Assembly (NCBI GenBank): GCA_020726505.1
Contig: JAHLEZ010000013.1
Span: forward strand, 186,001 to 250,000
Reading direction: 5' to 3'
DNA: 64,000 nucleotides
Origin: Leptodontidium sp. MPI-SDFR-AT-0119
Taxonomy: Eukaryota > Ascomycota > Leotiomycetes > Helotiales > Leptodontidiaceae
This document shows positions 54,701-64,000 of this stretch, piece by piece; position 1 is the stretch's first letter, and each line of letters begins with the position of its first letter. The notes under the pieces are model-generated. The model was not told the origin of the DNA, made no database searches, and saw only the letters and a list, made by a program, of their open reading frames with translations. The position numbers and the translations under genes are program-made.

Positions 54701-57033
54701 TAAGGGGGGCATTTGTAGATTCTTGGGGTATATTTCGAAGAAAGGTAGGAGGCCGAAGTGTTGAACCTTCCCGAGACAATGGATCATCATCATCCTCGGG
54801 GTCCGGTTGCACTTTATCTCCAGTCTTCTTGTCATACCCAACAAGATGTCGATCACGAAGCCTGACAGCATTGTCTCGGTACTGTTGTTCGGAAAGACAT
54901 CCCGGGCATTCCCCAGGGTAAGAAGTTTGAGGTTCCATACCGTTACTGCTGTCGTATTCTCCATCATACGCTTCAGCTTTTCGTTGTTTGGTACTGCTTC
55001 GTCTTCGAGTACCAGTATTTCCCGCCTCCCACCAAGCTTTGTCCTTTTCTTCTTCAGTTTGGCCGTTTATCTCGAGATCAAGTAGTGCACCTGAAAGAAG
55101 AGCAACGCCGCCCTTTTTCCACTCATCAAGACGTCTAGATGCGACATAAACACCTTGTCCGGACACACTGTCATGCTTGTGGTGAATGAGACCGGAGAAG
55201 TGATGATGGTCTCCAGGCTTTGAGCGGGCGAGGTCAGCTGTAACTTTTGGTGGTACATCGTACTGAACGCCGTTGACCTGAACATGTTAGAGAATGTACA
55301 GAGAGAAAGACTTTTAAAAAATTCCCGTCCAGGGACGGATGTTGTCAATTCCCGATTCGAGACCAAGCTTCCTTGAAAGTTCCAAAACAAATTAACGACT
55401 TTGACTTACCATGACTCGTTCAGTCCGGACATTTCCAGTCGGGACTGCCCTTGGATTAGACGAACCAGTCAATCGTTCCAGCTTACTCAACCGTCGTACC
55501 GGTTTCTCCTCCATGTCTGGTTCCAGATCCAGACGGTCAATCTCGTGATCTTGAACAGGGTACTGCTGTGCGTCTCGGGGTAGTACGGGAAGCTCTTTCT
55601 CCTTGGAACTCTGAGGATGGCTTCGAAATGCAGTGTCCCTGGATGGCCCGCCACCAACCGACTGTTTTCGCGGTACAAGGATGTCCGGGTACTGCTTCTC
55701 GGCGTCTGTTCGCCTATTGTGCCATGGGTCATCTGGAGGGTTCTTCCGAAGCTTGTTGCTACCACTTCGACTAACTCCTACGGCTCCAACAGCAGCTGCA
55801 GCTACAGGGACGGGTATGTAAGACCGATCGCGAGAGCTCGTCTTGCGCTGTGGGATATTCTCAACTTTCCTTGGGACATCTATGACGTCTTGTTGTGGCT
55901 GGTAATCGAAGCCTGGAACAGATCAGCGTACGTCCTCCCGAATTAAATGTTCGACATTGTCTTGGACATTGAGGATAGAACATTTGGTAACCAACACCAG
56001 GACTAATTGAACTTCTGAAATCAATCGAGATATTGAACCTACCAGGATTTGAACCACTATCGACCGGCCGAGTCTTTTCAACGGTACTACTCTGGTGCAA
56101 CTGGTCCTTTTGCTTATTGCTCAGATTTCGTACGAGCCCGGCTTCTGGAAGACTTTGCGGTTGTGGAATTGCCTCGGAAGGGGCCTTTGTAACAGGTCGA
56201 TTTCTGAACCGGACTGAGTTTTGGGCAGCTCTGTCTCCACCACGGCCAGCTTTCGATTCCCTGGCAAGTAGTTCGGCTTCTTCGACCCGGGCTCTTTTCT
56301 CTTCCTTGGTGATGCTATCGAGCGTCAGTTCTAACCTCTGAAGAGGAGACCGGTCTGGTGCCCACTCTCTGCAGTGGAATCAGTTTACAACATCCTCAGA
56401 GCTCTAGGAGACATTGACCTACCTGCGTCGCTGCTCTTCTGCTTCGGAAAGAGAGCCTTGCCGTTGCTGTCTTTGACTTCCACTATATCGTATTGGTGCT
56501 TTCCCATTACTTGGCTCCCGTCTGATTTGTCTATCCTCTTCACCGTACCCAGATCGACTTGGAACTTGTCCTCCGTTGCTATACGGTTGTTTGTAACTCA
56601 GCGGAGGAGCTCTGGGCACATCCGGGGCCGCAGGTGGTGGAGCTGCTGCTGGGTCTTCGTACTGCTCTCGAGCCTGCCGCCTCCTCCTTTTCTCTAGGTA
56701 GTCCCTGCTGTATCCAGTATCCGATGCGCCGGGTTGGAATGACGGTGGACGAGGTGCCAATCCGTCTCCACGGAACTCCGAAGCTATGGGCGATGCAAAT
56801 GGGCTCTGTGTGGATATGGTCGGCGCATCGGTCTGGGTTGAGAATCGGTTCTGTCTTGGATTGGATTGGGAGGGGTAGTTGCTGGACAGACGGTCGCCTG
56901 CCATGTTGGTTTTGATTGACAGGTTGTTGTTTCCTCTTTGAGCTTGCTCTTGCTCTTGTTGTTGTTGTTCTTCTTCTCGTTCTCGTCGTGAGACTTTTGG
57001 GGGAGGCAGTTGCCCCCAGTATGGAGCTGACAT
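51731..57033 (-). CDS. large PhoD-like phosphatase-domain protein (1630 residues)
   Basis: Six exons (57033-56423, 56368-56043, 55912-55410, 55277-53242, 53194-52982, 52934-51731), 1630 residues in frame. Residues 1-480 and the last 400 are disordered, Arg/Ser/Pro-rich. The PhoD-like metallophosphatase region in the middle holds MLGGGDQIYNDRVMEE, INIFDDHDIIDGFGSYPD, SSCNGFSHDIDPNG and ILGGDVHLGAIGQFYSNPK, the last formed across intron 5 (52935-52981). These match the metal-binding aspartates and histidines of the family. No signal peptide, so it is cytosolic rather than secreted, unlike bacterial PhoD. Substrate unknown. Introns 2 and 3 (130 and 132 bases) are longer than usual here. It is divergent from kex2. 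Confidence 0.88.
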
Positions 57034-58469
57034 TGCGCGTCGAGGAAGGTAGAAGGTGTATTGAGTGCTGGCGCAAGAAGGTTCGCAGTTCGAGGAGGAT
57101 GTTCAAGCTGTAGAAATGCAAAGCAAAAGTCCTAGAAGCTCTTAGGACATTTGGGTGTTTCTTGGTGAAGGGTAAAAAGCAATGCTGGGCTCGTCGTCAT
57201 AGAACAACAACAGCGACTCTGCTGATGCTTACTCGTTCTGGGTATGCGCTGGAAGGAACAGCGTATGAAGTCTTCAGGACAGACAATGGCGGTAAGTAAG
57301 TTGCAGATGCATGGTCAGGTCAGGTTGTGTTAGCTGGGAATAGAAGCGGGTAGCAACATGAAGTAGATGAAGCTGCAGGAAGTGCAGACAGAGGTAGAGT
57401 GCAGTAGGTGCAGCAGAAGAAGGCAGACCTCTCTCTCTACTCGATATGAGGAGGTTGGGTGTGCTAGGATGGCCAATTATTTGTCTCTCCTCTGATGCCC
57501 AACTGGGATGGAACAAAGCTGGGTAACTGGGATTGGGATGTGCACTGAGTTGGGCGGGCTGGCAGAGACAGGGCAGGGCAGGACAGGCATGGCGCTTATG
57601 GGCCGGGTTGGTCCGCTGGCTGGCTGGCTCTTCAGATGATGGCAGGGAAGGGCAAGAAGAAGGAACGGAAGGCTGGAAGCGATGGAGAAGAGTGAGACGA
57701 GAGGCAGGAGAACTGGAAAATCCACCCAGGGCATGCGTTCTTCAATAGAGTTGAATATTACGTGCATTTAGTTGATGTTACAGAATACTCTTGAAACATA
57801 TAAAATCAGTAATACACATAAAACACATAAATATCTGTCTGCTATAGTTTACATAAGAAAATACTGTAAATGCTTCTCTGTAGCTCACATTAGGATCTCC
57901 ACTCCACTCCAGAACGCTTTTCCCAGAAGATCTAACTAGGCTTTATCGGTCCTAGCCAGTGGCGTCTCCTCACTAACTCGGGTAACGCTGCTTGGCTTTG
58001 TTTCGCCCCTGCTGTGGCTGAATTGCAAACTGCACTGACTGCGCTCTGCCGAAGGTGATGAAACCCTTCTCCAGCTTATGTGGCCTTGGACGACCAGGCA
58101 AGTCAAGGTCAAGTCCAGACAATTGATTCGATTCACACTCTCAAACCTCCACACGCAAATCAACAACACCACATCCTCCCGCCCTGTATCTGCTGGTTCT
58201 CTACAGATCGCCTTTAATTCACTGTGTTGCGTTGCGCCAGAGGATCATGTCGTACACCTTCTAATACTGTTTCCGACGCTTCTACCTAACTACCCCATCC
58301 CTCACATCAATCACCTCCTGGGGACACGACATTGAAACATCCACCATCAATGCGCGAACGCTGCTAACGAAAGCTTCACGACATTCTCTTCAAAACTTCA
58401 GCTCGTCCGACTTTTCAATCTCTCTTTTTCCAATAATCCGCACACATCTCCAGCGACTGACTTTACGCC
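57034..58469. promoter_or_regulatory. divergent promoter region, PhoD-like / kex2
   Basis: About 1.4 kb between divergent starts. GGCTGGCTGG and GGGCAGGGCAGG repeats lie around 57560-57640. I cannot identify specific sites. Frames within lack domains. Confidence 0.5.
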
Positions 58470-61118
58470 ATGAGATTACACTCAGTGCTGGGCCTCCTCG
58501 GGCTGGGCTATCTCGCATCTGCCTCGAATCTGCAGGCTCGGAATTACGAGGCGCAAGACTACTATGTTCTCCATCTCGATCCTACGACCCCTCCCTCACA
58601 AGTTGCCGTCCGGTTAGGCCTGACGCACGAAGGCCAGTTGGGGGAGTTGGCAGATCATCACATCTTCTCAACGCATAAGCAGGACGACGATGTAGTACGG
58701 ACAGCCCTGACGGAACTGAAGAGGCGGAGGAAGAGGTCGCTTGGGGAATCGGATATACTGGAGGGAGTCAAGCTGGCACAGAAGCAGAAGATGAAGCCAA
58801 GGATGGAGAAACGAAGCATCATACCCCCTCGACCAGCCGGATATCCTGCTCCCGTGGCAGAACGACAGTCTGCTCCTGTCGATTCCGCCATGGCAAAGTT
58901 AAAAGATGTTGCAAAAGCGTTGGAAATACAGGATCCCATCTTCCAAGAGCAGTGGCATCTCTTCAACCCCGTCCAGTTAGGTCATGACGTCAATGTGACG
59001 GATGTATGGCTGCAGGGAATCACAGGTCACAACGCAACGGTGGCAATGGTGGATGATGGGCTGGATATGTACAGCGATGATTTGAAGGACAACTATTTCG
59101 CAGAAGGATCCTGGGATTTCAACGATGCCGGGCCCGAACCCAAACCCCGCCTTTCTGATGATAGACACGGGACAAGATGTGCTGGAGAGATCTCTGCGGT
59201 TAAGAATAACGTCTGCGGTGTTGGAGTGGCATACGATTCGAAGATTGCAGGTCTCCGAATCTTGTCCAAATTGATCACAGATGCCGATGAAGCAATTGCC
59301 ATGAATTACGCTTTCCAGAAGAACCAAATCTATTCATGTTCTTGGGGACCACCAGATGATGGAAAGTCTATGGATGCGCCCGGTATACTTATCAAGCGAG
59401 CAATGCTCAATGGTGTTCAAAATGGGCGAGATGGTCTGGGATCTATTTATGTCTTTGCATCTGGAAATGGTGCTGGAAATGAGGATAATTGCAATTTCGA
59501 TGGATACACCAACAGCATATACAGTATCTCTGTCGGAGCAATTGATCGAAAGGGACTTCATCCGTACTACTCGGAGAAATGTTCGGCACAGTTGGTCGTT
59601 ACCTATAGCAGTGGAAGTGGAGATGCGATTGTAAGTAGAGTATCCGAGTTCAATTGATTTAGCTAATTGTCTATAGCACACCACTGATGTTGGAACGAAC
59701 AACTGCTATGCTGGCCACGGTGGAACTTCGGCTGCCGCTCCTCTCGCAGCGGGTATCTTCGCATTAGTATTGTCAATCCGACCAGATCTGACCTGGAGAG
59801 ACATGCAATATTTGGTCATGATGACCGCTTTGCCCATTGATCTCGAGACTGGAGAATGGCAAACAACCACTATTGGCAAGAAATTCAGTCACACTTTTGG
59901 TTACGGAAAGATTGATACATGGGCAACTGTCGAAGCCGCCAAGACTTGGAAGAACGTCAAGCCACAAGCCTATTTCTATTCACCATGGATCCATGTCAAC
60001 CAGGCTATTCCCCAAGGAGAAGAAGGTCTAGCGGTGTCTTTCGAGGTTACACCTCAAATGCTCAAAGATGCCAACCTTGAACGTCTTGAGCATGTCACTG
60101 TCACAATGAACATTGACCATACTAAACGAGGTGATCTCAGTGTTGAACTCAGAAGTCCCGACAATATTGTTAGTCACATTGCGGTCACACGTCGTCTCGA
60201 TACAGCTCCTGAGGGTTACGTCGACTGGACATTCATGTCCGTAGTCCACTGGTAAGCTTTACAAGGTTCCCATTCTGATATTTACTAACATCCACCAGGG
60301 GCGAATCCGGTATCGGAACCTGGACCGTTCTCGTCAAGGATACTGTCATAAACGAGAACAATGGAACATTCGTCGACTGGCATCTAAAGTTATGGGGCGA
60401 GTCCATCGATCCCTCCAAGGCAGTTCTCCTCCCTATGCCCACCGAGCACGATGACGACAACCACACCGACATCATCTCAACCACCACAATCGCAGGCATC
60501 ACAACATCCATCACCCCGGTCCCACAACCCTCCACCGCCGTCGCAGCAAACCCAACCGACCACCCCGACCGCCCTACCAAACCCACCGTGCCCTCAGCCT
60601 CACCTCCCACAAGCACAAGCACGCCCTCCTCAACAGCCTCCCCATCAAGCTGGCTCCCATCCTTCTTCCCCACCTTCGGCGTCTCCTCCAAGACTCAAAT
60701 CTGGATCTACGGCGCCGCAGCCCTCATCCTCATCTTCTGCTCCGGTCTGGGCGTCTATTTCTTCCTCGCACGTCGCAAACGCCTCCGCAACAATCCCCGC
60801 GACGAGTGGGAATTCGATCTCCTTGAAGAAGATGAAGCGGAAGGTCTCAACGGCGCTGGCGGCAAGACAGGTAGGAAAGGCAACAAGCGCCGAGCAGGCG
60901 AGTTATATGATGCGTTCGCGGCGGGTAGTGAGGATGAGAGTGATGGTGAGTATGTCGATGGTGATGAGGGCGGTGATGAGAGGGAGAAGAAATTGTATGA
61001 AGAGAGTGATGATGAAGGGAGGCATGTCATTGGTTCGGACGACGAGGACGATAATGATGATGCGGTAGAGGGCGGAAATGAGAAGGGTGAGCCTGGGGAG
61101 AGGTTACTTCATAAGTAG
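58470..61118 (+). CDS. kex2: kexin (Kex2-type subtilisin-like proprotein convertase)
   Basis: Three exons (58470-59630, 59677-60251, 60299-61118), 851 residues. A signal peptide ends near residue 20. The prodomain contains dibasic sites (KRRRKRSLG, EKRSIIPP). Subtilisin triad: Asp about 195 in MVDDGLDM, His about 233 in DDRHGTRCAG, Ser about 405 in GHGGTSAAAP, with oxyanion Asn about 333 in ASGNGAG. The P domain follows (MNIDHTKRGDLSVELRSP; WGESGIGTWTVLVKD). Then a Ser/Thr/Pro-rich stalk, one span (IYGAAALILIFCSGLGVYFF) and an acidic cytosolic tail. Kex2 cleaves after KR/RR in the late Golgi, maturing secreted proproteins. No other Kex2 substrate is obvious in this window. Confidence 0.95.
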
Positions 61119-61897
61119 AGTGTGGGTGGGTGGATGGCATGCATGTCTTGATAGATAGATAGATAGGGGGTATCCCCCGACGCGAGGCGGCGCGGCGCAG
61201 GTTTCTGGTTCAGGTTCTGGTTCTGGATAACTTAAGCAAAAACTCATATTTTGGCGTTCCTGTTCTTGGGATGGTGCATTTGATATATTTTTTTGAATTG
61301 AAATAAGAAATTTTTATTTAAACAGTCTCTATCTTTGGGAGCTGTAATGGACATACATACATCTTGGTGACTTTACCCCTATTGATTCATTTAAGCGAGG
61401 CCATACAGAGTTTTTGTAAACATTAATATTATCATCAACATCAACACACATGACAGCAAGTCTGATTCCCATCTCACTCACCTATACATTCGTCATTCAA
61501 TAATCCTTCCTTCCTTCCTCTTCCATTTTTCCTATTCCATTTCAAATACCCACAGTCAGTTAGTCAGTCAGTCAAAAACGCAGAGCTTAGAGCTCAGAAG
61601 CAAATCAACGACAAGCAAACAGATGAGAAAATCCAATTTTGCCTTTTTCCTTTTCAATTTAGTTTTTTAGTGGATATCTCAGCAAGTTGCGATGAGGGGA
61701 GGGGAGGGCAGGGCAGGGGAGGGCAAGGAAAGGAAAGGATGGGAAGGCGTAGGGATACATATATATATGGAATCCTTCTATCGACTTAGAAAGTGGACTA
61801 TAAGTTATCGGAGATAGATACAAAAAGTGTATTTGACCCTTTGTGAGTGGGTGGGTGGGTGGTTATGGGGGTGTTTGTGAAATTACAATCGTACTAG

Positions 61898-61921
61898 CAG
61901 GCAGGCAGGCAGGCAGGCAGG
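61898..61921. repeat. (GGCA)n microsatellite
   Basis: Six tandem GCAG units followed by GTAGG. Noncoding. Confidence 0.85.
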
Positions 61922-62191
61922 TAGGGAAGGTAGGTATTATTTCAAGATCAAAAATTTCATCTATGCAGATGGAAGTGTTTAGGTAACAAGCACGCACACC
62001 TAGAAGAGGAAAGATTCACTGTCGATGAATTTGTTGTTATTTATTTATTATTAGAAGAAGACAGAAATGCTCTTAGTATGACTATCTATGACAGTGGCAG
62101 AATCAACGATAACAGTAAGATCTAACTTCTCCCACTAATTATCCACGCCCTGCGGCATGGTTCTTACCCCCTTCAATTTTTCGTCAAGGAC

Positions 62192-62212
62192 AATATATAT
62201 ATATATATATAT
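62192..62212. repeat. (AT)10 microsatellite
   Basis: About 20 bases of alternating AT in noncoding DNA. Confidence 0.85.
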
Positions 62213-62769
62213 CTGAGGCGTGTTTATATACCAGTGAGACAGAGAAAAGTGGGGGAGGCGATGAAGGGAGTTCAGACCTTCAGACTCAGCATGAACAATA
62301 ATTCAAAAATCTTGAATCTTCAAGTCTGAAGTTGAATTGTTTTGTGCCCTGCAAAATATTGAAAACCCCGTATCCATCCATTCACTTTCTCGGAAAAATT
62401 AGGTAGAAATAAGTCTTGGAGATTTTTTATCAACGCGGCTCTCCAAGGAGATGAATATGTTATGGTTTGTTGGTTGATATATAAATAAGTACGATCACTC
62501 AAGCCCGTACAATAGCTTCTTCAATGATATCAAAAAGGACAAGGAAATGTTTGGGAAAGAAGACTTGGATTAAATTGGAAACTTGCCTATGCTATCTTGA
62601 TATCTCAATATCTCATAAATGCGCGTTTTGAAGAACTTCTTGAGTGGGAATCTTTAAGCTCAATTGGGTTTGAAACCTCGGGTGTTGGGACACGGCTGTG
62701 GCCACCTGCAAGAAATGGGGATTGGGGGGTTTGGAGGTGACAGCACAGGCGAAGATGACAACAAAACCG

Positions 62770-62803
<34 letters not shown>
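62770..62803. repeat. CT microsatellite
   Basis: About 34 bases of CT repeat with one interruption (CTCTTTCTCT). Noncoding. Confidence 0.8.
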
Positions 62804-62804
<1 letters not shown>

Positions 62805-63499
62805 GTGAAGAGCAGGAAATTAGAGAGAAAAGAGTCTGATTCATACTAGAAAAAAAAACTCGGTAGCCCAGGTAAGTATAAATATGATTTGAGCTGCCTG
62901 CTGCCTGCGAGTTTAGATACAAAACAGAACTGCTGCGATCGCCGATCGCCCCCTGGTAAATTCTGTTGACTACTGAATGCAGAGAGAGGTCTTTAAATAC
63001 CACGGAGAGGAATTCTGAGTGACAGTGAACATCTGAAAACAGTTCGGCACTTAACTTCTAGCATGTAGATTTGGCTTCCTCTGTTAAGAGCATTATTAAA
63101 ATTCTAAATATTGGAACTGAAGCTTAACGCGGGCTGCAAGCTTAACTACTCCTCCCCGCTCTTGGATTCTTTGAATTTATTGTTTTAGAGCAGGACCCGC
63201 ACGCCTCCTGAATATTTTGGAAAGTGGGTGGGCGAGGCTCGCTTGGAGAGTAAACAAATGAACAACAGCACCACAAATCTCGATAATGGCAATGCTAATG
63301 ACAATGCCATGAAATCTCTAGTCAGCGAAATAATTCGATAAGTCTTGGTGAAAGTATACACTGAGGTGGTGGACTCTCCTGCTAACAATGAATCAATGAT
63401 TATCTCCCATCGCTTTCCAGTTGAAGATTGCACCTGCCACTCACTCTTACAAGTACAAACAAACGAACCTCGGACGCCGTGGGAGTCCGAGATTGCGGT

Positions 63500-64000
63500 C
63501 GTATGTGCCGTTTATTACTATCAATTTGTTTTATTATTAATAAAATCTTGTGGTAGTATTATTATGTAAAGAAGCTATGTAATAGAAGGGGACTCTGGGA
63601 TCTGACAAATCCCAAACCGGGTATCTGATGACCTTGATCTAGCAAGGTACCTCTAGTTTGACCATTTCAGCCTAGAGGTTTCTCTTCCTCATTTCCCTGT
63701 ACCGAACTGAACCATGCCCATTTGAGCTGGGAGATACCTTTGGTAATCGGGACGAGCAGAGCAGACCTGGCTATTGTGGAGAGCCAGGAGAGAATTGAGT
63801 TGATCGTAATGCCTATAGGCCATTGGGGGCGTGCTTTGCCATTGAAAGAAATGAGGACTGCAGTTATTCCCCCTAGCGATAGCGCTGCGACAGCTATGCT
63901 GAGGGCTTCGCAGAGGAACCAGTCAGCGGCGGCTTGAACTTGGAAAGAGGTGATGTGCTTTTGGGGATATTGGTGGTGGATTTGGGAAAGAATTTCTCCG
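63500..64000 (-). pseudogene. DUF3176 membrane protein, partial, 3' part decayed
   Basis: Read on the minus strand from the window edge, the frame 64000-63670 carries a strong DUF3176 signature: AADWFLCEALSIAVAALSLG, KARPQWPIGITINSILSWLS, TIARSALLVPITKGISQLKW, AWF. Then TGA (63669-63667) ends it only about 20 codons later. Beyond the stop a different frame again looks family-like (IKVIRYPVWDLSDPRV, PFYYIA) before more stops in AT-rich DNA. The 5' end lies outside the window. One reading is a pseudogene with a nonsense change and a frameshift; another is an intron I cannot place. Confidence 0.6.

Larger units (their letters stand above)
61119..63666. other. intergenic with microsatellites
   Basis: About 2.5 kb. 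Contains GATAGATAGATA near 61150, GTGGGTGGGTGG near 61848, GGCAGGCAGG (61898-61921), (AT)n at 62192-62212 and a CT repeat near 62770-62803. No supported gene. Decayed pieces of the DUF3176 frame continue into 63500-63666. Confidence 0.5.

Overview
The window reads as nuclear DNA of a filamentous ascomycete (Pezizomycotina). The genes are split by many short introns, mostly 45-60 bases with GTANGT donors. The gene content is typically fungal: a PL3 pectate lyase, Kex2, a filamentous-type Scm3 with Myb and zinc-finger parts, TMA23, Rpp1, Thg1 and a PhoD-like giant protein. The style suggests Leotiomycetes (for example Helotiales), but this is inference from style and not a placement. I see no rRNA, tRNA, CRISPR array or intact transposon.

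Layout. 0.1-2.7 kb: secreted pectate lyase and a Cys-rich single-pass membrane protein, convergent. 4-9 kb: three BTB/POZ-domain paralogues in a row, the first two broken and the third open. 9.5-14.1 kb: a DUF7514-like disordered protein and an arrestin-domain adaptor. 14.1-18 kb: gene-poor. 18-19.7 kb: a short-chain dehydrogenase with a mutated 3' end beside a small DUF4267-type membrane protein. 20.8-26.6 kb: centromere chaperone Scm3 divergent from autophagy gene atg6. 27.3-30.4 kb: CK2 catalytic subunit and RNase P subunit Rpp1. 30.7-32.7 kb: a secreted, Pro/Ala-rich protein built from repeated exons. 34.3-38 kb: a DUF1295 membrane reductase-like protein, a GFA-domain protein and an SDR. 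39.1-43.8 kb: TFIIS, a Mcy1-type cysteine synthase-like protein and a NDUFAF7-like methyltransferase. 44.7-50.3 kb: a lectin-like membrane protein, Thg1, TMA23 and an unknown helical protein. 51.7-61.1 kb: a 1630-residue PhoD-like phosphatase protein divergent from Kex2. At the right edge is the end of a DUF3176 gene whose 3' part looks decayed.

Most genes are single-copy housekeeping functions with no sign of one joint pathway. The accessory signals are the BTB group, the SDR pseudogene, the DUF3176 relic and the exon-repeat secreted protein. The last is the best candidate here for something undescribed. Two introns (pectate lyase, Scm3) need GC donors. Spliced models were built by eye from splice sites, phase and family knowledge. 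All listed multi-exon models sum to whole codons.
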